The position numbers and the translations under genes were made by a program. From NCBI GenBank assembly GCA_011316305.1, contig SAUG01000012.1:496001-560000 (forward strand): DNA of 64,000 bases, given 5' to 3'. The notes beneath the pieces were generated by a model, which was given only the letters and a program-made list of their open reading frames with translations, searched no databases and was not told where the DNA came from. This DNA is from Rusavskia elegans (lineage: Eukaryota; Ascomycota; Lecanoromycetes; Teloschistales; Teloschistaceae). Below, in pieces: positions 10,985 through 21,919 of the stretch. Within the stretch, counting starts at the first letter, position 1. Each line of letters opens with the position of its first letter.

Positions 10985-13900
10985 AATGGTTGCATATACA
11001 GTCAATGGAATACACATGTCGATATCACCCTTGAGATTCGAATACACTGTTCCATATCACCCTCAATAACTATCGCTCGATCCCTCACCCAAAGAATTGT
11101 TTGGAACAGATGGTTGAGTACCTTGCACGTCTCCTCTTGGAGACCAAGCCGATACATACAAGTTCACAGTATCCCAACAAACAACGATAGCCTCGTTGTG
11201 ACGAAGTGAGCTGTCTAGCTGGCTCAACAACGCATCGCCGCCATCGAAACATGTAGCCGTCATCACGACAAACCTGAACAGCACGAAGCGGTGAAGCAGC
11301 CAGATACCAAGGCTCTAGCATGCGGATCTGCCCGAAAACCAAGCCAAGCGCCTTGTCTGTCAACGGAAAAAAACGAGACAGAATCCCACCAGCGTAGAAG
11401 ATATTTGACTAAAGGAAACAGTTGTCGGTGATCCTTGTGAGCGCTGGGGTGGAGTGCAACCACGTGAATTTCTCATATGTTGTTTACAGTCAGGGAATCT
11501 CAAGTGGAAATGAAGACACGAACACGGGATGAAAGGGATGATCCGATGGAAGATCTGGCGCAAACCGATCCAGGTAAGAAATTCGGGATCCTCACCATCT
11601 TACGTACGTACCTGTCACGCTCGACCACGGGGACGAATGCTCAACGTTTACTGATGGAGCAATCAGCTTGAGCGCGGCGCGGGAGGGAGATCGCCCAATT
11701 CGACCGGATAGCGACGGTCAGTTGTTTTGCCTCACCATTACTCGCGGGACGCGGGAACACAGGAAGTAAGAGCATCTTTGGGGTTACAATATCAACCAAA
11801 GCCAGATATCTCTGAGTCTGTTGGTGGGTTATATTGAGGGCCTGAGGAGGTTGAAGATCAAAATTAGACCGGCTGACGTTGCATGCATATTCGTCCCTGC
11901 AGTACCTTAACCAGTTCCCCGAAAGCATATCTGTCTTACTAATCAATGAACGCCACTGTTCACCTGCAGGCCGGGCCACATCTGTCCATCAGCTCTGGAA
12001 TTTTTCTTTGGCAGAAGTTGAACAGGCGTCGAATGTCATGCTGTCATCCCTGGCGTGTTTGAGATGGTCCCAGTTGTATGCAGTCGGTCGGTCGTCGAGG
12101 ACCCCTATTCCCTGGCGTTTGGGATAGCTGCATGACAGCTCGTGCATATGCATCCTGCAGGTGCCGGATTACGCCATCGATTCGAGACTGGGCACGCACA
12201 CACCCACCCACGCACGGCGCACGCGACGTTGACGCCGTGTTGGTGCGATTGGGGTGCAGGGCCCAAGTGGTCCAAGTGGTCCGAGGGTGGTTACACAAAA
12301 GGGGTTCGCAGATCGCTTGCCATCCTAGAAGATTACACGGAATGAGGGGCGGACAAGAAGGTGACGTGCAGTGATTCCTGCAATTTGGTGGTGCGGTTGA
12401 GGTGTTTGTGGGAAATCCCGGGGTAAGTCCTCCTTCCTACCTTCTATGGGACTATCCTTGATGCGGCTAATTCTCGTACCTGGGTCTTGGGTATCAACGG
12501 AGTCCTCCGAATGCGAACGGGGAGATAAGGGAGGAGGGTTCCACGGGCAGGATGAAGAGCTCAGACGTTCTTTGAATCCTTCGGAGAGTATCCCGAAGTA
12601 CGGCTGATATCTCATCGGCCTTCAGCCGTAATACGGCCTTCAGTCAGACGGCCCGTGGCGAGACCGCGGCGGTTGGCATAGGCAGTCAGCGCTGCAGCTA
12701 CAAGAGCGGCTCGTGAAGGAGGTGTTGTACGCGCCTCCTACAGCATCCAAGAGCATCCCGACTCGGCCTCAAGCCGAATGCTACCATACGAGAAGGATGG
12801 AGTGAGGCCGAGCGACTCACGTTCGGCACAAGCTGAAACTACGATTGCCGTTTCAATCACTTTGGATCACTTTAAAGTCTCCATGACCATCGCATGATAC
12901 GCAGGACCTGGCATCTGTTCCAAGGCGTGCCCCTGTCTTGATTGGCTGCCACTGGACCTTTGCTCCTTCGCGTCATCGAGAAGGACGATTTTGACGGGTT
13001 GCCGCTTTTCTATGACAGACTGTAGCCTGTCATAACGACTGACATGATCTCGAATAGATCGGTGGCATCGAGATCAAGGAAACCACAAGCTTGCAGCTAC
13101 CCCTGCGCAATGGGATACTGTCGAGGGCTGAGTACTGCCACCTTCTCGCTTAAGGTACGCCCTTCGGGTGGGTTCAAAGCGTGGGTAGTGCAACCCATGT
13201 GCGTGGGGTGGACGTGGGTAACCACCTTGTTCGACAATCGACATGAAAAAAGTTGATATCTTGATCATTTGTAGCTCCTTATCACTTGAATGTCGGCCCG
13301 CCATGAGGCTTCCTCTTTCGGGTGGTCGGAGACAGTTGATGGCTGTTTGTCGCTTGACCCCTGCTCGTTGCAAAGCCTCGATCCGAGGCCTTACCCATCC
13401 GTGACGCTGTATCTGAAGACAGGCATGGCAATACCAGGGAGTATTTTGGTCTCGCTTCCGTATGGAGGTGATTGGACTCGCATCTCTTTTCCGCGGGAGT
13501 GATGAATGGAATCCTTTGAGGTTCGGCTGTTCCTGCTCAGATAGCCTGCCTCGCTCTATGAAAAGGACCGAGTCGACTTGACTGCTAGCGATCGAGCGAC
13601 AGTTTTCTTTTTGCTTGTATCGGAAGGGAATTCCATTCAATACCGTACTGCTCATGCTATCTGCACCAGAGAAAGCCAAAACGCACTGGTCAAACAAATA
13701 CACGTGTTCTTTTGACTCCATCCCTGGCTTTGCCCGAAAACAGACCAAGCTATCGAGTGATCTCACGGCTGCATTCCAGGTGCTGTGGTCATGCCAGAGG
13801 AGGATCTGAACATGGCCTTTCGGGACTCCCCGAGGTTGTCGTGCGAGGGTCCAATGAGAAGACCCAAGACATGAAGCGAGCACCCGAAGTCTTTACAGAA

Positions 13901-14255
13901 TTGGTTTTAACATGAAGTGTGATGGTATGCTTAGAGAGCGCTCTGTTGGTAACTTTACTTTTCTGTCGTAGAGGACCTTTGCCTCTATCTTTGAAACAAG
14001 ATGGATGCACCGAGAAGAGATTCATAGTGTAGGTACTAGTGGAACGTTCGAAATGTAAGTTGATGTCCATTATCGTCTTTCGCCCTCATTGCTCCTTCCT
14101 CAATGGCGAATAGATACAAGCAACATGGAATATCTGAGACGAAAGGTGAGTGTGCTTTGTGGCCGCCACCGGGTCGAACAGTCTTCTATGAGATGCTGGA
14201 TAGAGAAGCGGGAGCAGAGAACGGTACAGTGAAGGTCAAAGAATAAGACGTGATG

Positions 14256-14263
14256 CTTTTATA
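14256..14263 (-). promoter_or_regulatory. TATA box candidate on minus strand without a recognised gene
   Basis: CTTTTATA on + is TATAAAAG on minus. Reading leftwards, the next 60 bases are CT-rich, a common core promoter arrangement in fungi. To its right, 14331-14349 is an imperfect dyad CAATCGG...CCCATTG. The first minus-strand ATG frames downstream (14070, 93 codons; then 13883) code nothing I recognise. It could drive a non-coding or orphan transcript, or be chance. Confidence 0.35.
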
Positions 14264-14435
14264 CATCCGCAGCCGAAGCTGTCAAACTGCGTTAAGTTTA
14301 ACATTTTGACTTGCCGGGTCGCGAGTGTCCCAATCGGGTTAGCCCATTGCGACTATAATGTAACGGAAATAACGACGATGAACTTAGGTTCTGACTTCAT
14401 CAACCACATCTTACCATTTGTTAAGGCTTGAAAAC

Positions 14436-15569
14436 ATGGCGAGACCTACCGGCCAGAAGCGCCAAGCTGCCCAGGCAGACATCGACTCAGACGAAGCTTC
14501 CCGGCGTACGCGAAGTAAGATCACAGAAGAAGCCACCCATAACAAACGTAGAACCCGTAGCTCAGATCAATCCCTCTCATCCGCATCAGCTAAGAAAACG
14601 CCCTCGCCTAAAACACCGCCAAGTGCCAAAAAGAAAATCGTCAAGAAGGGTATCGCACGTCCGGTGAAGAAGGTTACCAAATCGAACATCGCCACACCAT
14701 CCTCACGGAACGCCAAACCTGCAGCCAAAACCGCCTCACGTCGAAGACCCTTCTCGAAAGTTGCCATCTCGAACGGTGGTAACCTTAACAACGGGGAAGC
14801 CTCTAACGACGACGAGGAGGAAGATAGTCCAGATGGACCATCCTACTGGCTCATGAAGGCTGAACCAGACTCTCGTATCGAGAAAGGAAAGGATGTCAAA
14901 TTCTCGATTGATGATCTCAAAGAAGCCTCCGAGCCAGAAGCTTGGGACGGTGAGTGCTCCCAACACAGAACAGCCAAGACACTGGACTAATGCATGCATG
15001 GCAGGCGTACGCAATGCCGCAGGTAAGAATACGGAAGCCTGGAGCTGCGATTGTCTTGCCACGTCGAAGGGGTTCGATTATACAAACATGAGCTAATACT
15101 TACTATAGCACGTAACAACATGCGCTCAATGCTGCAAGGGGACATGGCATTTTTCTACCACTCCAACTGCAAGACACCAGGCATCGTGGGCACCATGGAA
15201 GTCGTCCGCGAGCACTCAGTAGATGGTAAGCAATTGACCTGGTCCGTAGACAAAACGGTCAACTCACGCATCTGCACAGAGTCTGCATTCGACAAGGAGC
15301 ATCCGTACTATGACGAGAAGTCGACGCGCGACAAGCCCAAATGGTGTGTCGTCCACGTGCAATTTCGCACCAAGTTCAACGATCCCGTAACCTTAAAAGA
15401 GCTTCAGAAGTATGCCAAACCCGGCGGAATCCTCGAAAATATGCAGACGCTCAAGATGTCCCGGCTCAGCGTCTCGAAAGTGTCGCAAAAGGAATGGGAC
15501 TTCATACATACGCTCACCGATCCGGACGCAAACGGCGCACCTACACTGAAGAGCGCAACTAACAGCTAG
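14436..15569 (+). CDS. EVE-domain protein (THYN1-like)
   Basis: Nuclear protein with a C-terminal EVE domain, a PUA-like fold that binds modified bases in DNA or RNA (human THYN1 is the named relative). Exons 14436-14949, 15005-15022 and 15109-15569, 330 residues; the middle exon is only 18 bases. Splicing joins EAWDGVRNAAARNNMRSM, the conserved run of the family, which supports the microexon. Residues 1-125 are Lys/Arg/Ser/Pro-rich with PKTPP and KKIVKKG stretches, suited to nuclear import and nucleic-acid contact. The EVE domain begins at SYWLMKAEPDSR (about residue 133), with GDMAFFYHSNC, PGIVGTMEVV, WCVVHVQF and SRLSVSKVSQKEW in order. The acidic EEEDS block precedes it. Substrate base is unknown. 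Confidence 0.9.
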
Positions 15570-15880
15570 AATTCTTTCCACCATGGTGATTTGTGGAGAT
15601 CTCGGTGCAGCACTAGTATGCATTCATTAACGTTCAGGGGAGTTCTTCATAGCGTCGATACCCCATGGTTAGCTTGTCTCGCTGAATCGAAGTCTGGCCT
15701 GGCAGAGGCTGCTCAGTCTCTTCTAGTCTTTCCCTCAGAAAACTATAAGACTATAGTCGTCAGACTCATACCAGAGAATTGTTCAAGCTACAAGACTCGA
15801 GCACTTACATTTTCCAGGAGCTCTCACTGCGATTGCAGCCCATGAAACCTGACAGGAAGAAGCTGCTTTGGAAACCCGGT
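15570..15880. other. Convergent 3' ends, EVE gene and N-terminal methyltransferase
   Basis: 311 bases between two converging genes; only 3' flanks expected and nothing else seen. Confidence 0.6.
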
Positions 15881-16541
15881 TTATAACTCCGTCTTCACCA
15901 ACAGCAAACCTGCATCCTGGAACAGGGTTTGAAATTTCTCATGCGTCCTTGTCACACTACTATCCTCTTCATCAAAGATGTCTTTTCCCTCAAGATTCAT
16001 ACTCATGTTCTCCTTAACCACCATCCAGCCTCCTTCTTTTAGCGCTGCCTTGCATCTTATGAGAAACTGTTCCAATTCTTCATCCGTCAAATGCCCGAGG
16101 CACCACTGATTCCAGATTACATTGTATTTGTCCACAGGCATCCAATCTTGCAAGCCTACTACATACACGTCGCCTACTCTACCCTCTCCTGTCAATATCA
16201 TTTCTCGTGCTACTTTGGCAAACTTCCCCACCGGTTCGACAACTATCGACGACACGGCAAACTTTACTCAAAAACCCTGCCGTGACTCGTCCAATACCGG
16301 CACCACAGTCGACACCGCGGTCCAACAATTCTCGCTCCGCCGACCCGTCGGCGCGACGACGGACCTTTGCGAGGAAGTTAAGGGAGCCTCGCAAGTCGAT
16401 ACGAGATATCTGGGGGTACTTGCGGAGCATATCACCAAGCATGCCATTAGCCGTTGCAGGGACGGCATTCCAGTAAGTCAGAGCATTGGCTTGGCTGATG
16501 TGGGAATCCTCAGAAATTGATGCTGACTCCAGAGAAGCCAT
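15881..16541 (-). CDS. tae1: Protein N-terminal methyltransferase (NTM1/Tae1-like), frameshifted
   Basis: AdoMet-dependent alpha-N-methyltransferase that methylates the X-Pro-Lys N-termini of ribosomal and other proteins. Reading minus from ATG 16541: YWNAVPATANGMLG, PQISRIDLRGSLNFL, then the SAM-binding DCGAGIGRVTAGFL. The frame then breaks. Residues up to CRVVD are in one frame and VVEPVGKFAKVARE onward in another, continuing through WNQWCLGHLTDEEL and VKENM to a normal end at 15881. Removing one base near 16244 (minus-strand GAT-A-GTT) would join conserved blocks without loss; the gap is too small for an intron. So this is either a sequencing or assembly error or a recent one-base disruption. 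Expected intact length is about 219 residues, normal for the family. Divergent from the ALDH gene. Confidence 0.82.
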
Positions 16542-17018
16542 AACCAGGCAATCGAATCGTTCCAGCTATCGATTGATGGCAACCGATGCATCGAAAGGCA
16601 AGGACGACACCTCGACGCCCAAGATGCCGCCATATCGGCTACCGACATCGGGCGAACTACGGGTTTGGTGGCCTCCATGGTGTGTGATCTTTCAACATAA
16701 ACCTTTGACTAGACTACGTTGACATGAAGACCGACTGGTCGAGATTTGCAAGGTGCAAGCGAGATCTGACGATATCTGGCACTAAGTGGGGCTCACCACG
16801 ACTACGCCTGGACGGGTAAGCGCAGCCATAAGTTGCATCATCCCGCGTGGTCTTCGATGAGGGGCTCGAGAGGGGCTGCCAGAGCGTCTGCTCTATTGAA
16901 ATTGACTGTTTTCATTACGACAATGATTGGGCTCTCCATCACCACTATCCAAACTGAATCCCATCTCACTTCCAATCGTATCTAATACGAGAAAACCTAA
17001 TTTGTCAACTTTGTCAAC
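16542..17018. other. Divergent promoter region, methyltransferase and ALDH
   Basis: 477 bases between divergent starts. No TATA element or repeat stands out; it should contain both promoters. Confidence 0.55.
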
Positions 17019-18647
17019 ATGTCATCCGACGGTCTCTCCATCGAGCTCACAGCTCCCAATGGCCATAAGCACACTCAACCCACAGGTCTCTTCATCAATA
17101 ACGAATTCGTTAAATCAAAATCCGGCGAGAAGATCACAAGCATCAACCCCAGTGATGAATCCGAAATCACCTCCGTCCATGCTGCTGGCGTCGAAGATGT
17201 CGACATCGCCGTGGCAGCTGCCCGCAAAGCGTTCAAGACATGGCGGGATATCGTACCTACCGAACGGGGGGAATTGATGCTCAAGCTCGCAGATCTCGGT
17301 ATTTGCCTTCCTGTCACACAATTGATCATTCCAACGACTCTTTCAAACATCTCTCTCTCCCACCCTTTCCCACGACACCATAAGCACACGAAACCTTACT
17401 GATGCACTCCAACTCTCATAGTCGACAAACACCGAACCACCCTCGCCACCATCGAAACCTGGGACAATGGCAAACCCTACACCGTCTCCTCCACCGAAGA
17501 CCTCCCCGAGGTCGCCTCCTGCCTCCGCTACTACGCCGGCTACGCCGACAAACTCCACGGCACCGTCATCGACACCGGCCCCGCAAAACTCGCTTATACC
17601 CTCCGTGAACCCCTTGGCGTCTGCGGCCAGATCATCCCTTGGAACTACCCTCTCGCCATGGCAGCCTGGAAACTCGGCCCCGCGCTCGCGTGCGGGAATT
17701 GCGTGGTGCTCAAAGCCGCCGAGCAGACCCCCATCAGTATCCTCTATTTCGGTACATTGATCAAAGAAGCCGGGTTCCCACCGGGGGTGGTGAATCTGCT
17801 GAACGGATACGGGAAGGTGGCGGGGAATGCGATCGCGAGTCATGAGGGGATCGACAAGATTGCGTTCACGGGGAGCACGGCGACGGGCCGACAGATCATG
17901 AAGGCCGCGGCGGTGAATCTGAAGAACATCACGCTGGAGACGGGCGGGAAGAGTCCGTTGTTGGTATTTGACGACGCGGATATGGAGCAGGCGGCCAAGT
18001 GGGCGCATATCGGGATCATGAGCAACCAGGGACAGATCTGTACAGCGACGAGTAGGGTGCTGGTGCAGGAGGGGTGTTACGATCGGTTTGTGGAGATGTT
18101 TAAGAAGACGATTGGGGAGACCAGTAAGGTTGGGGATCCGTTCCGGGAAGAGACATTCCAGGGCCCGCAGGTCACGAAGGCGCAGTTTGAGAGGGTGATG
18201 GGGTATATCGAGTCTGGGAAGAGTGAAGGGGCGACGTTGGCGATGGGTGGGACGGCCTATAAAGATGTTGGCGGGAAAGGTTTCTTCGTTGAGCCGACGG
18301 TGTTCACGGGGGTGAAGGACAGTATGAAGATCTACCGCGAAGAAGTGTTTGGCCCGTTTGTGGTGGTGACCAGCTTCAAGACTGAGGAGGAGGCGGTCGA
18401 AAAGGCGAATGATACCACGTATGGACTTGGGAGTGCCGTCTTCACACAGGACATCACCAAGGCGCATCGTGTCGCGAGGAATATCGAGGCGGGTATGGTG
18501 TGGATTAACAGCAGCAATGACTCGGATTTCCGAATCCCGTTTGGAGGAGTCAAGCAGAGTGGGATCGGGAGGGAGCTGGGAGAAGCTGGATTGGCGGCTT
18601 ACACCAACACGAAATCTGTGCACGTAAATATGGGGACGAGGTTGTAA
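17019..18647 (+). CDS. Aldehyde dehydrogenase (NAD(P)+)
   Basis: Oxidises aldehydes to acids. Exons 17019-17298 and 17422-18647 with a 123-base intron, 501 residues, the usual size. Start chosen at ATG 17019 (MSSDGLSIELTAPNG), which gives the standard cytosolic N-terminus FINNEFV. Conserved parts in order: PWNYPLAMAAWKLGPALACGN (oxyanion Asn in PWNYP), VLKAAEQTP, FTGSTATGRQI (cofactor loop), LETGGKSP with general base Glu about residue 266, GQICTATSR with nucleophile Cys about residue 300, EVFGPFV and GGVKQSGIGRELG. All catalytic residues are present. It matches the ALDH1/2-like class; glyoxalate, acetaldehyde or fatty aldehyde use cannot be told apart. G/C-rich codons leave a long open frame antisense (17343-18719), a coding shadow. 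Confidence 0.94.
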
Positions 18648-19376
18648 CTCAGACCAGGAAGAAATATGTATGATATCTGAACACCGGTAATGAGTCCTCA
18701 CGCCGAGCACCGTGCGCAATTGCTACTGTACTGACCATACCCCTGAGGCCTGACAGTTATCTGATTACAATTCAAGAAACCGCTGACTGTAGGTTTGACT
18801 GCCCGCTTGCTGGAAGCGAGTCGGACGATTGTGGCCCGATGCTGCAGTATTAGATTATTACTTACTTCTATGATCCGGTAATCCCGACCACCTGTGATAT
18901 ATGTACTGATAGGAATCGTTTCACGAACGATAATTGATCCGGTGGCGAGGGTCATGTACTTGCTATCTCCTGACGCATCGGATTGCCGTCGCCAACCGAA
19001 CATAGTTTTTGCTGGGATGTGATCTCTGATATTTGGGCTTGCGATGCCCAGGAGAACCGAGGTAAATCTCTGCACTTTTTTCCGATGCTTGACGTCCTAT
19101 GGGCGGAATTTCCTTCCCTGGCGAATTCATCGAATTTCATCTGGGAAGAAGCATATCCGGCGCTCAGGCGAAGCCGTTTGGGTGGGTACCCTTTTGCTCA
19201 TGGGCATTTGACTTCTCGATTGAAGCCCCTTATCCACTGGACTGTCAGGATTAGGCGGTAGCTTGGATCCTATCGTGATCAGGCTTGGCTTTAATACAGA
19301 GTCAGCCATCGAGGTGGCGGAATATGTCGTTCGACCTCCGAGTAGTGGTGTATACTGATGATAAAGCGCCCTCAAG
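18648..19376. other. Convergent intergenic, ALDH and MFS
   Basis: 729 bases between converging genes. Short open frames on both strands lack any recognisable product; nothing else seen. Confidence 0.55.
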
Positions 19377-21252
19377 TCATGTTAAATCCATAATTTCACT
19401 TGCGAATTTGCTTCGCGCTCGGATCCTTGGTCCGTAAAAGACGAGGACCCAAGGCACGATAGTCAGAAGAGCCCCGATGCCACCCAGGAGTGAGGATGCT
19501 CCCTGATAAGTCATGGCAGAGAACATTTGATTGGCAATGAGTGGGAAGATACCACCTGAAGTAGAGTCAGCATGCCTCGATCGACCCTATTCGTACAGCT
19601 GCAGCAGATGTTTCTGGAATGTGAGGTGAGAATGCCGAAACCGAAATTGGGCCGTCTCAAATCCAGAATCAGGGAATTATAGGGTACAAAAGGAGTTCCG
19701 CAAATTGCCTTACCGAGCATGTTCCTGCAAAACGATTGGGCCGCTAAAGCCGAGCTCGCATATTTGTGATAGGTGTCGGCGAGGTAATTGAATACCTAGT
19801 CACATCATACAATCAGTGGAGATAATCGAATTTCGGGGCTGTCATGCTTACCGCAAGGTAGATCGAAAAGATACCCATTGTCGCGCAGCCAATGGCCAAG
19901 GTAGGAGCTATCCAATGGCTCTGTGGAAAAGAAGTCCATCCGAACCAGAACAGCCCAATCGGCATGAGCGCGCTTTCAATGCAGCTGAAGTAAAGACGCC
20001 CTTCTGGTGTTGAAGAGAGCTTTCCATAGCGAATGGCAATCTTCTCCTGGTAGATGCTCAAAACTGTCGACAGCAGTGCTCCAACGACCATAGATGCGAA
20101 GACGCCAAATCTCTGTTGGATGTTGAAATGTTGATTGGTCCCGAAGACCAACGGGATACTCGTGAACGTAAGATAAAGCACCGCCCAACTAAAGGCGACC
20201 CAGAGCGAGAAGAAAAAGACGACCGGCTCCGTTGTCAGGAGATGAAAAGGTCGATAGACCGAAATGCCAATCATTTTTGCTAAAGTTTCCCTCTCTTCAT
20301 CCGCTTTGACCTTCCATCTGATCCTTTGGCTTTCTCTGTTCGTACCGTCTTCCGTTGGCATGTCAAAGCCGGTGAGACCTATTTGCTCCCTAGCTTGGTA
20401 CCAATTATTCAGGAGACGTGCCCTCTTGCTTAGCAGAACGCTTCCTCGGGTCTCTTTGAAAAACACGGCGACGAGAACGATCAAGAAGCCTGAAGTCATG
20501 ACTTGGATATAGAAGACCCAACGCCAAAGCAGGTGCTGAGCTACGAAACCCGAGCAAAGCGGACCGAGACCAGTACCCATTAACGCGGCTCCTGCGAAAA
20601 GCGCCATAGGCTTGTTGCGATCCTCACTTTGGTATATATCACTGACCACGCCGCCAACCATGGTCGAAAAGGTACTCCCACCGACTCCGGCAAAGAATCG
20701 CGCAACAAGCATGCCGGGGTAAGAACGAGTCACGGCGCAGCAAAGCTGACAGATGACGAAGAGAGTGCCAGTCGCAATAAAGACTGGCTTCCTCCCGTTG
20801 ATCTCGGAGAAAGGAGCCAAGATCATCGGGGCGGTCGCAAAGCCTGTTGTAAAGGTTGTAATACCAACGTATATGGCTGTTTGGCTCACGTGCCATGCTT
20901 CCATCATTTGCTCGGCAGCAGGACTATAGGACCCGGCGGTGTAGGCGGTGACGACGGTGACGGCACATGACAGCCATATGGTATATGTCTTTCGAGATTC
21001 GGGCCAGTCAAATGGCGAAATATACTGGCGGAGGTCTGGTGGGGGGACTGGATGGGTGGCGGTAATTGAGTCTGGAATGGTCGGGTCCGAGGGAAGGGGC
21101 AACTCGGTATCGAAGTGCATGTAATGGTAAACAATGGGCATGTGGCCGGCAGATGCTCGTAAGGCGGATGGCTTCTCTTGTTGCGCGTTCCGTCCATCTT
21201 CGTCCCCTGGCTCTTGGGGAGGGGGCGGTAGCTTGATCTCAGGCGTGGCCAT
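19377..21252 (-). CDS. MFS transporter, DHA1-type multidrug family
   Basis: Plasma-membrane proton antiporter of the major facilitator superfamily, likely exporting drugs or metabolites. Exons on minus: 21252-19852, 19795-19714 and 19555-19377, 553 residues. The start is ATG 21252 (MATPEIKLPPPP); the frame extends upstream only through a non-ATG codon. The first 95 residues are hydrophilic with Pro-rich segments. Twelve hydrophobic spans then follow, beginning TIWLSCAVTVVTAYTAGSY. MFS features: ILAPFSEINGRKPVF (loop 2-3 motif A region), ARFFAGVGGSTFSTMVGGVVSDIY, and GAALMGTGLGPLCSGFVAQ (motif C-like). Splicing adds the last helices (VFNYLADTY..., then a final TIVPWVLVFYGPR). Shares a 667-base divergent promoter with the peroxiredoxin gene, which may mean shared stress control. 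Confidence 0.9.
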
Positions 21253-21919
21253 GATGGTGAAAAGTAACGGACCCAAACATTAAGACTGATATAGGAACAT
21301 TATATGAGCCAGCTTCGGAAGAGAAGTGTCATGGTAGAGAAGTATAAGCAAAGCATTGAATAGCAACTGACAACGAAAGGAAACCATTTTATGAAGGTGC
21401 AAGCATTGGTGAAGAGAGATGACGAAGCTTTCCTACCCTCACCTCGAACGGCATAAACATGCCGGGACAGACCTGTACATCATTCTCCACTCGTCAATTC
21501 GACGAGATAGGCGTCAGTAGTCCTCGGTTATTCCCGGGCTTTGTACCTACTCCATTGGATCAAGGCCCATAGACTGGTTTGGTCCAGCTTACCACTCGCA
21601 TAGCCGGCATGCATATAATGTAGAAATCTTCCGCTGGCATTATTAAACTACACGTGGGGATCGTGAGACCGGACAGTTCTGGATGCGGGATGACGTCTTA
21701 CGGCGACCGATTCCACAGCCAATCAGAAACGTTCTTCCCGGTACTTGAATGCCAAGAGGATTGCGTGCTCGATCAGAATCGAGTACATTAGAAATCGTTG
21801 TTGACATTTCGCTACTTCTACACGACTCTCTGCAATCCCTCTACACGTTATCAGCCATCACACAACTCTACAGAATCCATCAGAGTCAATCGTTCCAAAC
21901 CTAGTACGCTCCAATCAGT
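21253..21919. promoter_or_regulatory. Divergent MFS/peroxiredoxin promoter with CCAAT, CRE-like and CACGTG elements
   Basis: Seen motifs: CACGTG at 21651-21656, TGACGTCT at 21691-21698 (one base off the ATF/CRE palindrome) and CCAAT at 21719-21723, about 197 bases before the peroxiredoxin ATG. CCAAT-complex and ATF/AP-1-type control of peroxiredoxins is established in aspergilli; whether these copies function here is inference. Confidence 0.5.

Larger units (their letters stand above)
10432..14435. other. Gene-poor region downstream of the bZIP gene
   Basis: About 4 kb with no recognised gene. It holds simple repeats (TG-rich 10842-10860; GGGAA units 10963-10984), a GC-rich stretch with several short hairpins (12610-12850), a 269-codon minus-strand open frame (13074-13883) with no recognisable domain, and a consensus TATA element on the minus strand at 14256-14263. 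The bZIP 3' UTR must lie at the left edge. Balanced base composition argues against RIP-degraded repeats. Confidence 0.5.

Noticed and set aside
12160..12300. CACACACCCACCCACGC stretch as a telomere-like or centromere repeat
   Set aside because: Too short, not a repeat of TTAGGG, and surrounded by unique sequence.
17343..18719. 458-codon open frame antisense to the aldehyde dehydrogenase
   Set aside because: Follows from the G/C-biased third positions of the ALDH gene; the protein is Arg/His-rich with no domain, and the plus frame carries all ALDH motifs.
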